64,000 nt of DNA from Hymenobacter sp. 5317J-9 (GTDB lineage: Bacteria > Bacteroidota > Bacteroidia > Cytophagales > Hymenobacteraceae): the NCBI RefSeq assembly GCF_022921075.1, contig NZ_CP095050.1, positions 4,960,001-5,024,000 on the forward strand. The letters are read 5' to 3'. The notes below the pieces were generated by a model. The model ran no database searches, was not told the DNA's origin, and saw only the letters and a program-made list of their open reading frames with translations. Both the position numbers and the translations under genes were made by a program. Positions 34,341 through 43,521 of the stretch are shown here, in pieces. Each line of letters opens with the position of its first letter. Within the stretch, counting starts at the first letter, position 1.

Positions 34341-35666
34341 ATGGCAACTTCCCAATCCGGCGGCCGCAAGCACACCAACAGCACCCGCCACATCGGCGCC
34401 ACCGATAACGTGAAGGGCCGCGCCGGTCGCATCCTCGCCAAATCGGCCGACAACGGCACCTACGAGACCGCCAAGGAGCAGGAAACCGCTGTGCTCGTGA
34501 GCGTGCCCCCGCGCCGGCAATCCGAAGCCCAAACCCAGGAATACCTCGACGAGCTGGCCTTTCTGATTGAAACGGCCGGTGCCACCGCCACCAAGCGCTT
34601 CGTGCAGCGCCTCGAAAAGCCCGACATCCGCACCTATGTGGGCGAGGGCAAGCTGGCCGAAATCAAGGCCTACGTGCAGCACGAGGGCAGCAGCATGGTC
34701 GTGTTCGATGACGACCTCTCCCCTTCCCAACTCCGCAACCTTGAGGCCGAGCTGCTGGTGAAAATTGTAGACCGTTCGCTGCTCATTCTGGACATTTTCG
34801 CGCTGCGGGCGAAATCGGCCACTTCGCGCACGCAGGTGGAGCTGGCGCAATACCAATACTTGCTGCCCCGCCTCACCGGCCTCTGGACTCACTTGGACAA
34901 GCAGCGCGGCGGCGTGGGCATGAAGGGCCCCGGCGAAACCGAGATTGAAACCGACCGCCGCATCGTGCGCGACCGCATTGCCTTTCTGAAGGAAAAGCTC
35001 GAAGACCTCGACAAGCAAAGCCACACCCAGCGCAAAAGCCGCGGCGGCCTGGTGCGCGTAGCCCTGGTGGGCTACACCAACGTGGGCAAAAGCACCCTGA
35101 TGAACGTGCTGGGCAAGGCCGACGTTTTCGCCGAAAACAAGCTTTTCGCCACCGTGGACGCCACCACCCGCAAGGTGGTGCTCGACAACAACCCCTTCCT
35201 GCTGTCCGATACCGTGGGGTTCATCCGCAAGCTGCCCACCAAGCTCATTGAGAGCTTCAAGAGCACGCTCGATGAGATTCGCGAGGCTGACCTGCTGCTG
35301 CACGTGGTCGACATCTCGCACCCCGGCTTCGAGGAGCAGATTCAGGTAGTGAACGACACGCTGGCCGACATCGGCGCGGCCGATAAACCCGTGCTACTGG
35401 TGTTCAACAAAATAGACCAGTACAAGCCCGACGAGGCCGAAAAGGACCCGTTCGGCGAAGTGCACGAGTCGGAAGATGAGGAATCGGCCGCGCCGCGCCC
35501 GCCGCTGGAGCAGCTGCAGGCCACCTACATGGCCAAGCTGCACGACCCGGTGGTTTTTGTGTCAGCGCAGCAGCGCACCAACCTGGAAGAGCTGCGCGAG
35601 CTGCTGGCCAAGCGTGTGGCAGCCCTGCACCAGCAGCGCTACCCCTACCAGACGGCTGCCGAGTAG
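34341..35666 (+). CDS. hflX: ribosome-associated GTPase HflX
   Basis: A 441-aa HflX GTPase. The N-terminal HflX domain shows DELAFLIETAGATATKRFVQRLEKPDIRTYVGEGKLAEIK and FDDDLSPSQLRNLEAEL, then DRSLLILDIFALRAKSATSRTQVELAQYQYLLPRL and GPGETEIETDRR. The G domain has G1 ALVGYTNVGKSTLMN, G3 DTVGFIRKLP and G4 NKID. HflX splits stalled ribosomes in stress and heat shock. The C-terminus carries an acidic insert (EVHESEDEESA) seen in Bacteroidota homologues. Confidence 0.95.
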   Translation: MATSQSGGRKHTNSTRHIGATDNVKGRAGRILAKSADNGTYETAKEQETAVLVSVPPRRQSEAQTQEYLDELAFLIETAGATATKRFVQRLEKPDIRTYVGEGKLAEIKAYVQHEGSSMVVFDDDLSPSQLRNLEAELLVKIVDRSLLILDIFALRAKSATSRTQVELAQYQYLLPRLTGLWTHLDKQRGGVGMKGPGETEIETDRRIVRDRIAFLKEKLEDLDKQSHTQRKSRGGLVRVALVGYTNVGKSTLMNVLGKADVFAENKLFATVDATTRKVVLDNNPFLLSDTVGFIRKLPTKLIESFKSTLDEIREADLLLHVVDISHPGFEEQIQVVNDTLADIGAADKPVLLVFNKIDQYKPDEAEKDPFGEVHESEDEESAAPRPPLEQLQATYMAKLHDPVVFVSAQQRTNLEELRELLAKRVAALHQQRYPYQTAAE

Positions 35667-35766
35667 GCGTGTGTTACGCCTATGTTACCAATGCGGAATG
35701 GGCGGCCTAAGTTGAGTTTTTCGCGTAAGGGAGCAAACTGCGCCATAACGGCCGGTTTGCTTCCTT

Positions 35767-36903
35767 ATGTCAGATTCGATGTTTCGCCGGGCTACGCTGG
35801 CGGCTGCGCTACTGAGTACGGCCAGCGCGGCCCACGCGCAGGTGCAGGAACGGGTGTACCCGCCCGCCGCGCCCACTGCCCAGGACACGGCCGCCAACGA
35901 TGCCCAGCTGCACGACAAGCAGCAGTTTGCCAACCCCTCGGTGCTGGGCATGGGCCCCAGCAAGGGCCTGATAGTGCGCTACGAGCGAATGCCGCGCTTC
36001 GGGGTGTCGTCGTCGGCGCAGGTGCAGGGGCTGAATGATTTCAGCACCGAGGCCACCAAAAACGCCCGCCTGTCTATCAAGGGCTACATTCCGGCTTGGA
36101 ACCACCCGCACCTCAAGGTGATTGTGGGACTGAGCTACGAGCGCGAGGAATTTCAGTTTGCGCAGCTGCCCACTTCTTACGAGCTCTACGACAACATCGA
36201 AAACAAGGGCCTGAAGAGCACCGCGGCTCAAATTGCCATTATCCGGCCCGTGGATGACGTGCACTGGTACCTGGCCCGCGTGAAAGGCGAGCTCAGCGGC
36301 GACTACACGTCGAGCGAGCTTTCTAAATCTGATTATTCCCGCTTTTCGGCCGAGGCCATTTATGGCTGGAAGCGCAGCCCGAATTTCTCGTGGGGCGTGG
36401 GCTTTCAGTACGGCTACACGTTTGGGCGTCTCAGCATCTACCCAGCCGTGGTGTACAACCGCACCTTCAACAACCGCTGGGGCGTAGAGGCTTTGGCGCC
36501 GGCCCGCATTACGCTGCGCTACAACGTGAACCCCAGCTCCATTCTCTACGCCGGCTACACCGTGGACGGCTACAACTACATCGTGCACCTGACGCGCGCG
36601 CCGCTAGCCCGCAAAAACGCCGACGGCAGCCCCGACCTCAGCAAGGCCGTGCTCAGCACCCTGGAGCTGCGCGAAACCGAAGTCAAATTCCGGCTGCGCT
36701 GGGAGCGCGAGCTGCTGAGCTTCCTGTGGCTGGGCGCCGAGGGCGGCTACCGCTACAACTACGCCTTCGACGCCTTCGACCGCACCAACGCCGACCGCGA
36801 GAAAATCATCGACTCGCAGCTGAACGGCGCGCCCTACGCCAGCCTGGAACTGTTCATCACGCCGCCGCGCAAGCTGTTGGAGAAGGCCGGCGTACGCCGC
36901 TAG
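35767..36903 (+). CDS. DUF6268-like outer-membrane barrel protein
   Basis: A 378-aa exported protein. The signal peptide is FRRATLAAALLSTASAAHAQ. Repeating amphipathic strands follow, with frequent aromatic residues at strand ends (LIVRYERMPRFGV, LSIKGYIPAWNHPHLKVIVGLSYERE, WGVGFQYGYTFGRLSIYPAVVYNRTF, FLWLGAEGGYRYNYAFDAFD), as in an outer-membrane beta-barrel. It ends PYASLELFITPPRKLLEKAGVRR. The family name is a recollection, the barrel is an inference, and no transport substrate is known. Confidence 0.72.
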   Translation: MSDSMFRRATLAAALLSTASAAHAQVQERVYPPAAPTAQDTAANDAQLHDKQQFANPSVLGMGPSKGLIVRYERMPRFGVSSSAQVQGLNDFSTEATKNARLSIKGYIPAWNHPHLKVIVGLSYEREEFQFAQLPTSYELYDNIENKGLKSTAAQIAIIRPVDDVHWYLARVKGELSGDYTSSELSKSDYSRFSAEAIYGWKRSPNFSWGVGFQYGYTFGRLSIYPAVVYNRTFNNRWGVEALAPARITLRYNVNPSSILYAGYTVDGYNYIVHLTRAPLARKNADGSPDLSKAVLSTLELRETEVKFRLRWERELLSFLWLGAEGGYRYNYAFDAFDRTNADREKIIDSQLNGAPYASLELFITPPRKLLEKAGVRR

Positions 36904-37243
36904 GCTGAGGCCGGGGCTACAAACCCGGCCATCTTTTGGCGCTTAAGCCTTGTGCTGCCCCAACTCGTCTATACGTTTTATCCTATAACAGCAAACCCAA
37001 TGGCCAGTCTCACGACTGGCCATTTTTATTGGCCCAATGCCGACGGTCTGCCGCCGCCTCTACCAGCGCCTTCTTAAGCTCCGCCGTACCTTGCCGGAAC
37101 AAATTCGTTTTTGGCTTAAAATGACACTTTTATTCTCTTCTTAGAGTTGGCGGCGGGCAGAGGCGTGAGCTAATGTGCGTCTGAGCCCTCGCGGAGCGAA
37201 GGAAGTTTCAGCTGGTTCTTTTCATTTCTCATTTCAGTATTTA
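36904..37243. other. intergenic region with terminator
   Basis: 340 bp between two same-strand genes. Apart from the terminator at 37000-37028, nothing coding or repetitive was found. No TAnnTTTG box was seen close to the ATG at 37244. Confidence 0.5.
37000..37028 (+). terminator. intrinsic terminator after the barrel gene
   Basis: Stem ATGGCCAGTC with GACTGGCCAT around TCAC, followed by TTTTATT. Stem and loop are clear. Confidence 0.9.
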
Positions 37244-40200
37244 ATGAGCAAAGTACTATTATTTGCAATCGCGCTGTTTGTGGGCCTGATGGGCGGCGCC
37301 CGCCCGGTAGCAGCCCAGATTTTGCGGGCGCAGCCCGGTCCGGCCCGGCGCGTGGCCCTGGACGTAGCGCTGCTGCGGCAGCAGCTGGCCCCGGCACCGG
37401 GCGCCAGCGTGCGCGCCCGGCAGGCGACCGCCTACCGCGTGAGCTTGCCCACCCTAGGCGGCGAGCGGACCTTTGTGCTCACCGAGTCGTTTGTGCTGCC
37501 GGCCACCGATGCGGCGGCCCAGCGGCGGCTGCGCACTTTCGTGGGCTACGAAACCGGCCGGCCCGCGCACCGCATATCCATTGTACTGACGCCCAAGGGC
37601 CTTACGGCCGACTTTGCCGGGGGCACTGAGGCGGCCAGCCTGCGGCCCGCGCCCGATGGCCAGGCCTACCTGCTGCAGCCCACTGCGCCCGATGCGGGCC
37701 CCTGCGGCGTGGTCGACGCGGCCAGCGGGCTCCGGCGGCCCGGCAGTTTCTCGACCCAGCCCGCGCCGTTCAGCTTTGGCACGCAGCTGCGGCGCATTCG
37801 CTACGCCATCCTCGTCACGCAGGAATTCTACACCGACAACGGCGGCACCGACCCATTGGTGGAGCAGGCCGTGGTGACGGCCATGAACCAGATGTCGGCC
37901 CTCTACTCGCAGGAGCTGTCGGTGAGCTTCGAGCTGGCGCTGCCCAGCAGCGGCAGCTACTACTTTTCGGCCATGACCACACCCACCCTGGCCAGCTCGG
38001 ACGCTGCTGCCGCGGGCCGGCTGCGCAACCAGAACCTGGGCGAAGTGGCGGGCTTCATCGGCGGCCGTTTTGCCAGCAGCTCGTACGACCTGGGCCACTG
38101 CTTCCACAACAGCGGCGGGGGCGTGGCCTACGTGGGCATCATCTGCAACAGCAACCTGACCTACCGGGCCGGGGCGTGGTCGGGGGTGCGGCCCACGGGA
38201 TTCCGGCAGGTGCTGGCCCATGAGATGGGGCACCAGCACGGGGCTTCGCACACGTTTACGGGCCCCTGCGGCAGCGGCTCGCTGGGCAGCAACTTGGAGC
38301 CCGGCGGCGGGGCCACCATCATGGGCTACACCTACGTGTGCGGCGCCCAAACCCTGCAAGGCGTGGGACCTACGGACGAAGACCATTTCAATACGCTTTC
38401 GCTCAGCCAGATGCGCGACGAGCTGCTGAGCGTGAGCTGCCCCACCGTGACGGCCAACGCCAACCGCCCGCCCACCCTGAGCGCCGGGGCCGACTACGTG
38501 ATTCCGCGCAACACGCCCTTCACCCTCACGGCCAGCGGCGCCGACCCCGACGGCGAGGCCCTCGTGTACACCTGGAACCAGTTCGACTACACCACCAACC
38601 TCAACGCCCTGGGCAGCATCGTGGGCACGGGCGGCCTGGCCGCCGTCGACGACCCCGAGGCACCGCTGTTTCGGCCCCGGCCACCGCGCACCACGCCCAG
38701 CCGCACGTTTCCGGACCTGCAGTACGTGCTGGCTAATAGTAACCGGCCGGCCGACATCCTGGGCGAGGCCCTGCCCAACGTGGGCCGCGACCTGCACTTT
38801 GTGGTGACGGCCCGCGACCAGCGCGCCAGCGGCGGCACCTTCACCACCGACAACGTGACCCTGACCGTGGCCCCCGGCACCGGTCCCTTCGCCGTGACCA
38901 CCCAGAACACGGCCGCGCTCTGGATAGCCGGCCAGCAAGCCACCGTGACGTGGTCCGTGAACGGCACCAACGCAGCGCCCATCAACGTGGGCCAGGTGCG
39001 CATCACGCTTTCCACCGACGGCGGCCAGACCTTCCCGACGGTGCTGGCTGCCGCTACGTCCAACGACGGCACCGAAGCCGTGAGCATTCCGGCTGTGACC
39101 ACCACGCAGGCACGCCTCCGCGTGGAGGCCGTGGGCAACATCTTCTTCGACGTCAACGACGTGGATTTTCCCATCGGGCCCTGCGCGCCGGTGGCCTCGC
39201 AGCTGTTGCCCGCCACGGCCGTGAGCGCCCCGGTCGGCGACGCTGCTCTGAACCTGACACAGAACGCCTTCAGCCTCACCGAGCTCGCGGGCGTGAACCA
39301 GCTGACCGGCACCATCGCGGCCACCGACCCCACCACGTTTCTGTCGAACAACGTGAGCACCTGCTTCCGCTACAGCAACGTGCAGTACTACGACAGCTAC
39401 GTGTTTGTGCCTTCAACCACGGGCACCTACACCATCGGCACACCCGTGGGTTTCAATAACATGGTTATTCGGGTGTACGACAGCAACGGCTTCGTGCCCA
39501 GCGACCCCTGCCAGAATGTGCTGGCCAACAATTTTATTCCCAGCACCTTTTTATCCCGCAACCTGACGGTGGCACTCACGGCCGGGCAGCGCTACACGCT
39601 GGTGCTGTCAGATTTTGGCAGCACCACGCCGTCGGCGCCGGTGCCGGGTGCCTACAGCGTCACGTTCACGTCGTCGCCGGCCGGGGGCAAGGTGTTTGCG
39701 CCCTTGGCGAGCCTGGGCTATGAGTACCAATACGCCGTGGTGAACACCGCCACCAACGCCGTGGTGCAGGTGGCTCCCGCGGCTGACCTGCGCTCCCTGC
39801 CGGCCGGCACCTACGATGTGTACGGCCTGCTGCTGCAGGGCGGCTACAACGTGAGCTCGCTGCAAAACGGCTTGTTGAGCAGTCTGCAGACGGCCCTGGG
39901 CAACCTGGCGCCCTGCGGCCAGCTCAGCACCAACACCCGGCGCGTCACCATCACCGGCAACCCGCTGCCGGTGGTGCTCACCAGCTTCACGGGCCGGGCC
40001 GCCGGGCCGGTGAACGCCCTGGAATGGACCACGGCTTCGGAAGAGAAAGTGGCGTATTTTGAAGTGCAGCGCAGCCTCGACGGCACCACGTTTGCCGCGC
40101 TGGGCCGGGTGCCGGCCACTAACACCAGCACGGCCCACCGCTATACTCTCTCCGACACTGCCCCGCCCGCTGGCCTGGCCTACTACCGCCTGCTGGTGCA

Positions 40201-40525
40201 GGACCAAGACGGCCCGGCCAGCTACTCGCCCACCGTCAGCGTGCAGCGCGACGCAGCCCCTCAACCGGCGCTCAGCCTGCAGGCTTTCCCCAACCCGGTT
40301 CCCACGGGCACCACGCTGCAGCTGCAGCTGCAAAGCCCCCGCGCCCAAACCGTGCAGCTCAGCGCCACCGACCTGGTGGGCCGCACCGTGTGGCAACAGA
40401 CGGTGACGCTGCCCGCCGGCACCACCTTGCTGCCCGTGCCCGGTACCAGCCGCTGGCAGGGCCTCTACGTGTTCAAGCTGCAGCCGACCACGGGTGCGCC
40501 GCTGCAGCAGAAGGTATCGTTTTAA
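37244..40525 (+). CDS. secreted reprolysin-like (M12B/metzincin) metalloprotease with T9SS sorting domain
   Basis: A 1093-aa secreted protease. The ATG at 37244 begins MSKVLLFAIALFVGLMGGARPVAAQ, a signal peptide; the open frame before it is not family-like. A propeptide of about 190 residues is followed by the catalytic domain (RYAILVTQEFYTDNGG to about residue 400) with the metzincin zinc motif HEMGHQHGASH and the Met-turn-like ATIMGYTYVCG. PKD/Ig-like and fibronectin-like modules then appear (PTLSAGADYVIPRNTPFTLTASGADPDGEALVYTWNQ, VTWSVNGTNAAPINVGQVRITLSTDGGQTF). The C-terminus is a Por sorting domain (LSLQAFPNPVPTGTTLQLQL...GLYVFKLQPTTG). It is a surface or secreted protease; its targets are unknown. 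Confidence 0.9.
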   Translation: MSKVLLFAIALFVGLMGGARPVAAQILRAQPGPARRVALDVALLRQQLAPAPGASVRARQATAYRVSLPTLGGERTFVLTESFVLPATDAAAQRRLRTFVGYETGRPAHRISIVLTPKGLTADFAGGTEAASLRPAPDGQAYLLQPTAPDAGPCGVVDAASGLRRPGSFSTQPAPFSFGTQLRRIRYAILVTQEFYTDNGGTDPLVEQAVVTAMNQMSALYSQELSVSFELALPSSGSYYFSAMTTPTLASSDAAAAGRLRNQNLGEVAGFIGGRFASSSYDLGHCFHNSGGGVAYVGIICNSNLTYRAGAWSGVRPTGFRQVLAHEMGHQHGASHTFTGPCGSGSLGSNLEPGGGATIMGYTYVCGAQTLQGVGPTDEDHFNTLSLSQMRDELLSVSCPTVTANANRPPTLSAGADYVIPRNTPFTLTASGADPDGEALVYTWNQFDYTTNLNALGSIVGTGGLAAVDDPEAPLFRPRPPRTTPSRTFPDLQYVLANSNRPADILGEALPNVGRDLHFVVTARDQRASGGTFTTDNVTLTVAPGTGPFAVTTQNTAALWIAGQQATVTWSVNGTNAAPINVGQVRITLSTDGGQTFPTVLAAATSNDGTEAVSIPAVTTTQARLRVEAVGNIFFDVNDVDFPIGPCAPVASQLLPATAVSAPVGDAALNLTQNAFSLTELAGVNQLTGTIAATDPTTFLSNNVSTCFRYSNVQYYDSYVFVPSTTGTYTIGTPVGFNNMVIRVYDSNGFVPSDPCQNVLANNFIPSTFLSRNLTVALTAGQRYTLVLSDFGSTTPSAPVPGAYSVTFTSSPAGGKVFAPLASLGYEYQYAVVNTATNAVVQVAPAADLRSLPAGTYDVYGLLLQGGYNVSSLQNGLLSSLQTALGNLAPCGQLSTNTRRVTITGNPLPVVLTSFTGRAAGPVNALEWTTASEEKVAYFEVQRSLDGTTFAALGRVPATNTSTAHRYTLSDTAPPAGLAYYRLLVQDQDGPASYSPTVSVQRDAAPQPALSLQAFPNPVPTGTTLQLQLQSPRAQTVQLSATDLVGRTVWQQTVTLPAGTTLLPVPGTSRWQGLYVFKLQPTTGAPLQQKVSF

Positions 40526-40540
40526 AAGGTGCTGCCGCAG

Positions 40541-40587
40541 CAGTAAAGCAAAACGGTCATGCTGAGCATGACCGTTTTGCTTTACTG
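40541..40587. terminator. 22-bp perfect inverted repeat, probable bidirectional terminator
   Basis: Arms at 40541-40562 and 40566-40587 are perfect reverse complements with a TGA loop. The sequence includes CATGCTGAGCATG, a shortened relative of the GCTGAGCGCAG repeats. The ppk stop codon (40582-40584) lies inside the right arm. It separates convergent genes. Confidence 0.88.
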
Positions 40588-42645
40588 CTTTGCCATCCGG
40601 CGCTTCAGGCCTTTTAGCCACGCGTAGGTGGCCTCCTGAGCACGCAGGGGCTTTTCGCCTTCGGCGGCTTCAATGTATTTGTTGTCGAAATCGCGGGCCT
40701 TCACATTGTCGCGGCGCTGCAGGTCGAGCAGGTGGCGCACTTCAGCCCGCAGGCCGTCGTCGAAGATGGGGAAAGCTACTTCCACGCGGCGGTCGAGGTT
40801 GCGTGTCATCCAGTCAGCCGACGAAACGTACACTTTCTCCTCGCCGCCATGGCCGAATACATACACGCGGCTATGCTCCAGGAAACGGTCTACTAGGCCG
40901 CGCTGCTGAATGTTGGCACTGCATTCGGGCAGGCCCGGCAGCAAGCGGCCAATGCCGCGCACAATGAGCTCGATGCGCACGCCGGCCTTGCTGGCTTCGT
41001 AGAGCTTGGCAATCATGCCTTCGTCCTCAATGGCGTTGACCTTGAGAATGATGGAGGCATCCCTGCCCTTTTTGGCCTGCTTGATTTCGTAGTCGATGAG
41101 GGTGCTGAGGCCGGGGCGCAGGCCGAAAGGCGCCACCAGCAGGTATTCCAGCTGGGGCACGGTGCTTTGGTCGAGCAGGTAGCCAAACACGGCCGCCGAC
41201 TCCTGCGTGAGCCGCTCATCGGCCGTGAACAGACCGTGGTCGGTGTAAAGGCCGGCGGTGCTTTCGTTGAAGTTGCCGGTGCTGAAATAGGCGTAGCGGC
41301 GGGTGGTTTCGTCGGCTTCGCGGCGCGCAATGAGCAGCAGCTTGCTGTGGCACTTGAGCTCGGGCGGCGTGAACACGACGTGGGCGCCGGCGCGCTTCAG
41401 CTTGTCGGCCCAAAACAGGTTCGACTCTTCGTCAAAGCGCGCTTTCAGCTCCACCACGGCCGTGACCTGCTTGCCGTGCTTGGCGGCTTTGAGCAAGGCT
41501 TTTACCACGGCGCTTTTGCTGGCCACGCGGTAGAGCGTGATGCTGATGCTGGACACGCGCGGGTCGGTGGCGGCTTCGCGCAGCAGGCGCGTCACGTAGT
41601 CGAAGCTTTGGTAGGGCGGGTGCAGCAGGTGGTCGCGCTGCCCAATGGCGTCGAGCAGGCTGCCCGTGCGCGGCAGCGTGGGGTGGGCCAGCGCCGGCCA
41701 CTCGGGGTACTGGAAGCTGGTTTCGCCAAAATCCGGGAAGCCGAAAAAGTCGCGGAAATTGTGGTAGCGGCTGCCTTCCACCAGCTCTTCGTCGGTGATG
41801 CCGGTTTTCTGTTTGATGGCGCGCAGGGCCTCGGCGGGCATGCGGGGGTCGTAGAGCAGGCGGGCCGGAAAACCGGTGGTGCGCTTGGCCAGGCTGCTGC
41901 GGATTTTCTCCATCAAGTCGCCCGATACTTCTTCCTCGATATCAAGCTCCGCATCGCGCGAGAGCTTGATGGCGTTGACGTCGACCCGCTCGTACGCCGG
42001 AAACAGCTCGGCCGCGCCGACCCGGATAACGTCGTCGAGAAACAACACGAACCGCTCCTCGCCCTCGTCCGGCAGGCGCACGAAGCGGCCGCCGTGGCGC
42101 TTGGTGGGCAGCTCCATCACCAGCACACGCTCAGCTTCGGCTTTGGCCTTACGCTCGCGCGGCTGGCTGAGGAAGAAGGTGAGGTAGACGGCCTGGTCCT
42201 TCAGAAAGAGGTGGTGCAGCGTCTCGTCCAGCGCCACCGGCGAGAGCAGGTCGCGCACGTTTTCGCGGAAGTAGCGGGCCGTCCACTCGCGCTGCGCGTC
42301 GGTCAGCTCCGCTTCGCTGATGAGGTGAATGTGGTGGGCGTTAAGCTCGGGCAGTAGCTGCTCCCTGAACGTGGCGCCGAATTCCTCCTGCTGCCGCGCC
42401 ACTTCGGCCAGCACTTCCTTCAGCACGCGCTTGGGCCGCTCGCTGAGCCGGGCGCGGGTTTTCTTTTTGAGCTTGGCCAGTCGCCGCAGCGTGGCCACGC
42501 GCACCTTGAAAAACTCGTCGAGGTTGCTGCTGAAAATGGCCAGAAACTTGAGCCGTTCCAGCAGCGGCACGGCGGGGCTCTGGGCTTCTTGCAGCACGCG
42601 GGCGTTGAAACGCAGCCAGCTCAGGTCGCGGGAAAGGACTTTCAA
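40582..42645 (-). CDS. ppk1: polyphosphate kinase 1
   Basis: A 687-aa PPK1, which reversibly builds polyphosphate from ATP. The N domain starts LSRDLSWLRFNARVLQEAQ and contains FLAIFSSNLDEFFKVRVATL. The head domain is present up to about residue 310. C1/C2 domains show HPPYQSFDYVTRLLREAATDPRVSSISITLYRV, VVELKARFDEESNLFWADKLKRAG, the autophosphorylated His region ELKCHSKLLLIAR, and STGNFNESTAGLYTDHGLFTAD. All key parts are present. SixA lies upstream on the same strand; the pair is often linked in this group. Confidence 0.95.
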   Translation of the reverse strand: MKVLSRDLSWLRFNARVLQEAQSPAVPLLERLKFLAIFSSNLDEFFKVRVATLRRLAKLKKKTRARLSERPKRVLKEVLAEVARQQEEFGATFREQLLPELNAHHIHLISEAELTDAQREWTARYFRENVRDLLSPVALDETLHHLFLKDQAVYLTFFLSQPRERKAKAEAERVLVMELPTKRHGGRFVRLPDEGEERFVLFLDDVIRVGAAELFPAYERVDVNAIKLSRDAELDIEEEVSGDLMEKIRSSLAKRTTGFPARLLYDPRMPAEALRAIKQKTGITDEELVEGSRYHNFRDFFGFPDFGETSFQYPEWPALAHPTLPRTGSLLDAIGQRDHLLHPPYQSFDYVTRLLREAATDPRVSSISITLYRVASKSAVVKALLKAAKHGKQVTAVVELKARFDEESNLFWADKLKRAGAHVVFTPPELKCHSKLLLIARREADETTRRYAYFSTGNFNESTAGLYTDHGLFTADERLTQESAAVFGYLLDQSTVPQLEYLLVAPFGLRPGLSTLIDYEIKQAKKGRDASIILKVNAIEDEGMIAKLYEASKAGVRIELIVRGIGRLLPGLPECSANIQQRGLVDRFLEHSRVYVFGHGGEEKVYVSSADWMTRNLDRRVEVAFPIFDDGLRAEVRHLLDLQRRDNVKARDFDNKYIEAAEGEKPLRAQEATYAWLKGLKRRMAKQ

Positions 42646-42693
42646 TTCGTGGGGATTATTGAAAAAATTAACGAAATGGGCCTGCTGAACGAA

Positions 42694-42756
42694 GTCAAAG
42701 CATCTCTACCGCTTCGTTACGAAGGCATTAAATCCTTCTACGGCAGAGATGCGTCG
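42694..42756. repeat. degenerate GCTGAGCGCAG-family hairpin remnant
   Basis: CTGAACGAAGTCAAAGCATC..TACCGC on the left and GGCAGAGATGCGTCGGCTG on the right still resemble the arms of the 925 and 12713 repeats but with many mismatches. It reads as a decayed copy. Confidence 0.65.
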
Positions 42757-42805
42757 GCTGTGTCTGGCCAGACGTTATTTTTTCGTAATCCAGTTTGCCG
42801 ACGGC

Positions 42806-43300
42806 TTATTCCGCATTGCGCGGGTAGTCGTAGAAGTAGAACTCGGCGTTGGCTTTGGCCACGTCTTCCCAGCGGTCGGTATCGAAGCGCAGGCACACCA
42901 CGGCGGCGGTGGGCATCTCGTTCAGCGACGACGGCGACAGCTCATTGGCCGTTTCGGTGATGGTGGGGTTGTGGCCCACTAGCAGCACCGAAGCAGCCGT
43001 GTCGGGCAGGTGGTGAATGACGCCGAGCAGCCCGTCCACGTCGGTGTTGTAGATGCCGGCATCGACCACAATCTTGTCGTGGGGGTATTGCATTTCGCGG
43101 GCCACCAGCACGGCCGTGCTCATGGCGCGCACGGCCGGCGAGCTCACCACCAAATCTGGGCAGATGCGGCGCTTGGCCAGGGCCTTGCCCATGAGCGGGG
43201 CATCGTCGCGGCCCCGGTCGTTGAGGGGGCGTTCCTGGTCGCTGAGCTCGTCGAAGCTCCAGCTGGATTTGGCGTGGCGAAGGAGGTACAGGGTTTTCAT
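42806..43300 (-). CDS. sixA: SixA-like phosphohistidine phosphatase
   Basis: A 164-aa histidine-phosphatase-family enzyme. The RHG-type motif is LYLLRHAKSSW near residues 4-14, and the second catalytic region VLLVGHNPTI is near residues 105-114. PLNDRGRDDAPLMGKAL and LVVSSPAVRAMSTAVLVA follow the usual SixA pattern. SixA removes phosphate from histidine in phosphorelay proteins such as ArcB. It precedes ppk1 on the same strand with a 160-bp gap containing a decayed repeat. A TAGCTTCG box lies 5 bp before the ATG. Confidence 0.9.
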   Translation of the reverse strand: MKTLYLLRHAKSSWSFDELSDQERPLNDRGRDDAPLMGKALAKRRICPDLVVSSPAVRAMSTAVLVAREMQYPHDKIVVDAGIYNTDVDGLLGVIHHLPDTAASVLLVGHNPTITETANELSPSSLNEMPTAAVVCLRFDTDRWEDVAKANAEFYFYDYPRNAE

Positions 43301-43305
43301 GAAAG

Positions 43306-43313
43306 CGAAGCTA
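43306..43313 (-). promoter_or_regulatory. putative -7 element TAGCTTCG before sixA
   Basis: One mismatch from TAnnTTTG, followed by CTTTC and ATG. The 5-bp spacing is the same as at the YdeI and rfbC genes. Confidence 0.4.
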
Positions 43314-43444
43314 GGGGCGTTTGGCTTACCGCGGACATTAGGAAAAGGTTATGGTGCAGGACGCCCGAAAATTCATTCGGCCGCAGAAGCAACAGTGGCT
43401 TACCACCAAGTGCTAAATGCTGCATTGGCCCGAATGCAGCGCAC

Positions 43445-43478
43445 CAAAAAAGCCCCGGCCATGTGGCCGGGGCTTTTC
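43445..43478 (-). terminator. intrinsic terminator
   Basis: AAAAAAGCCCCGGCC(atgt)GGCCGGGGCTTTT. It can end the minus-strand beta-helix gene that begins at 47739. Confidence 0.88.
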
Positions 43479-43521
43479 CAGTTTGAAAGAATAGCTCAGA
43501 AGAAGCAGCGGAAACAACGGG

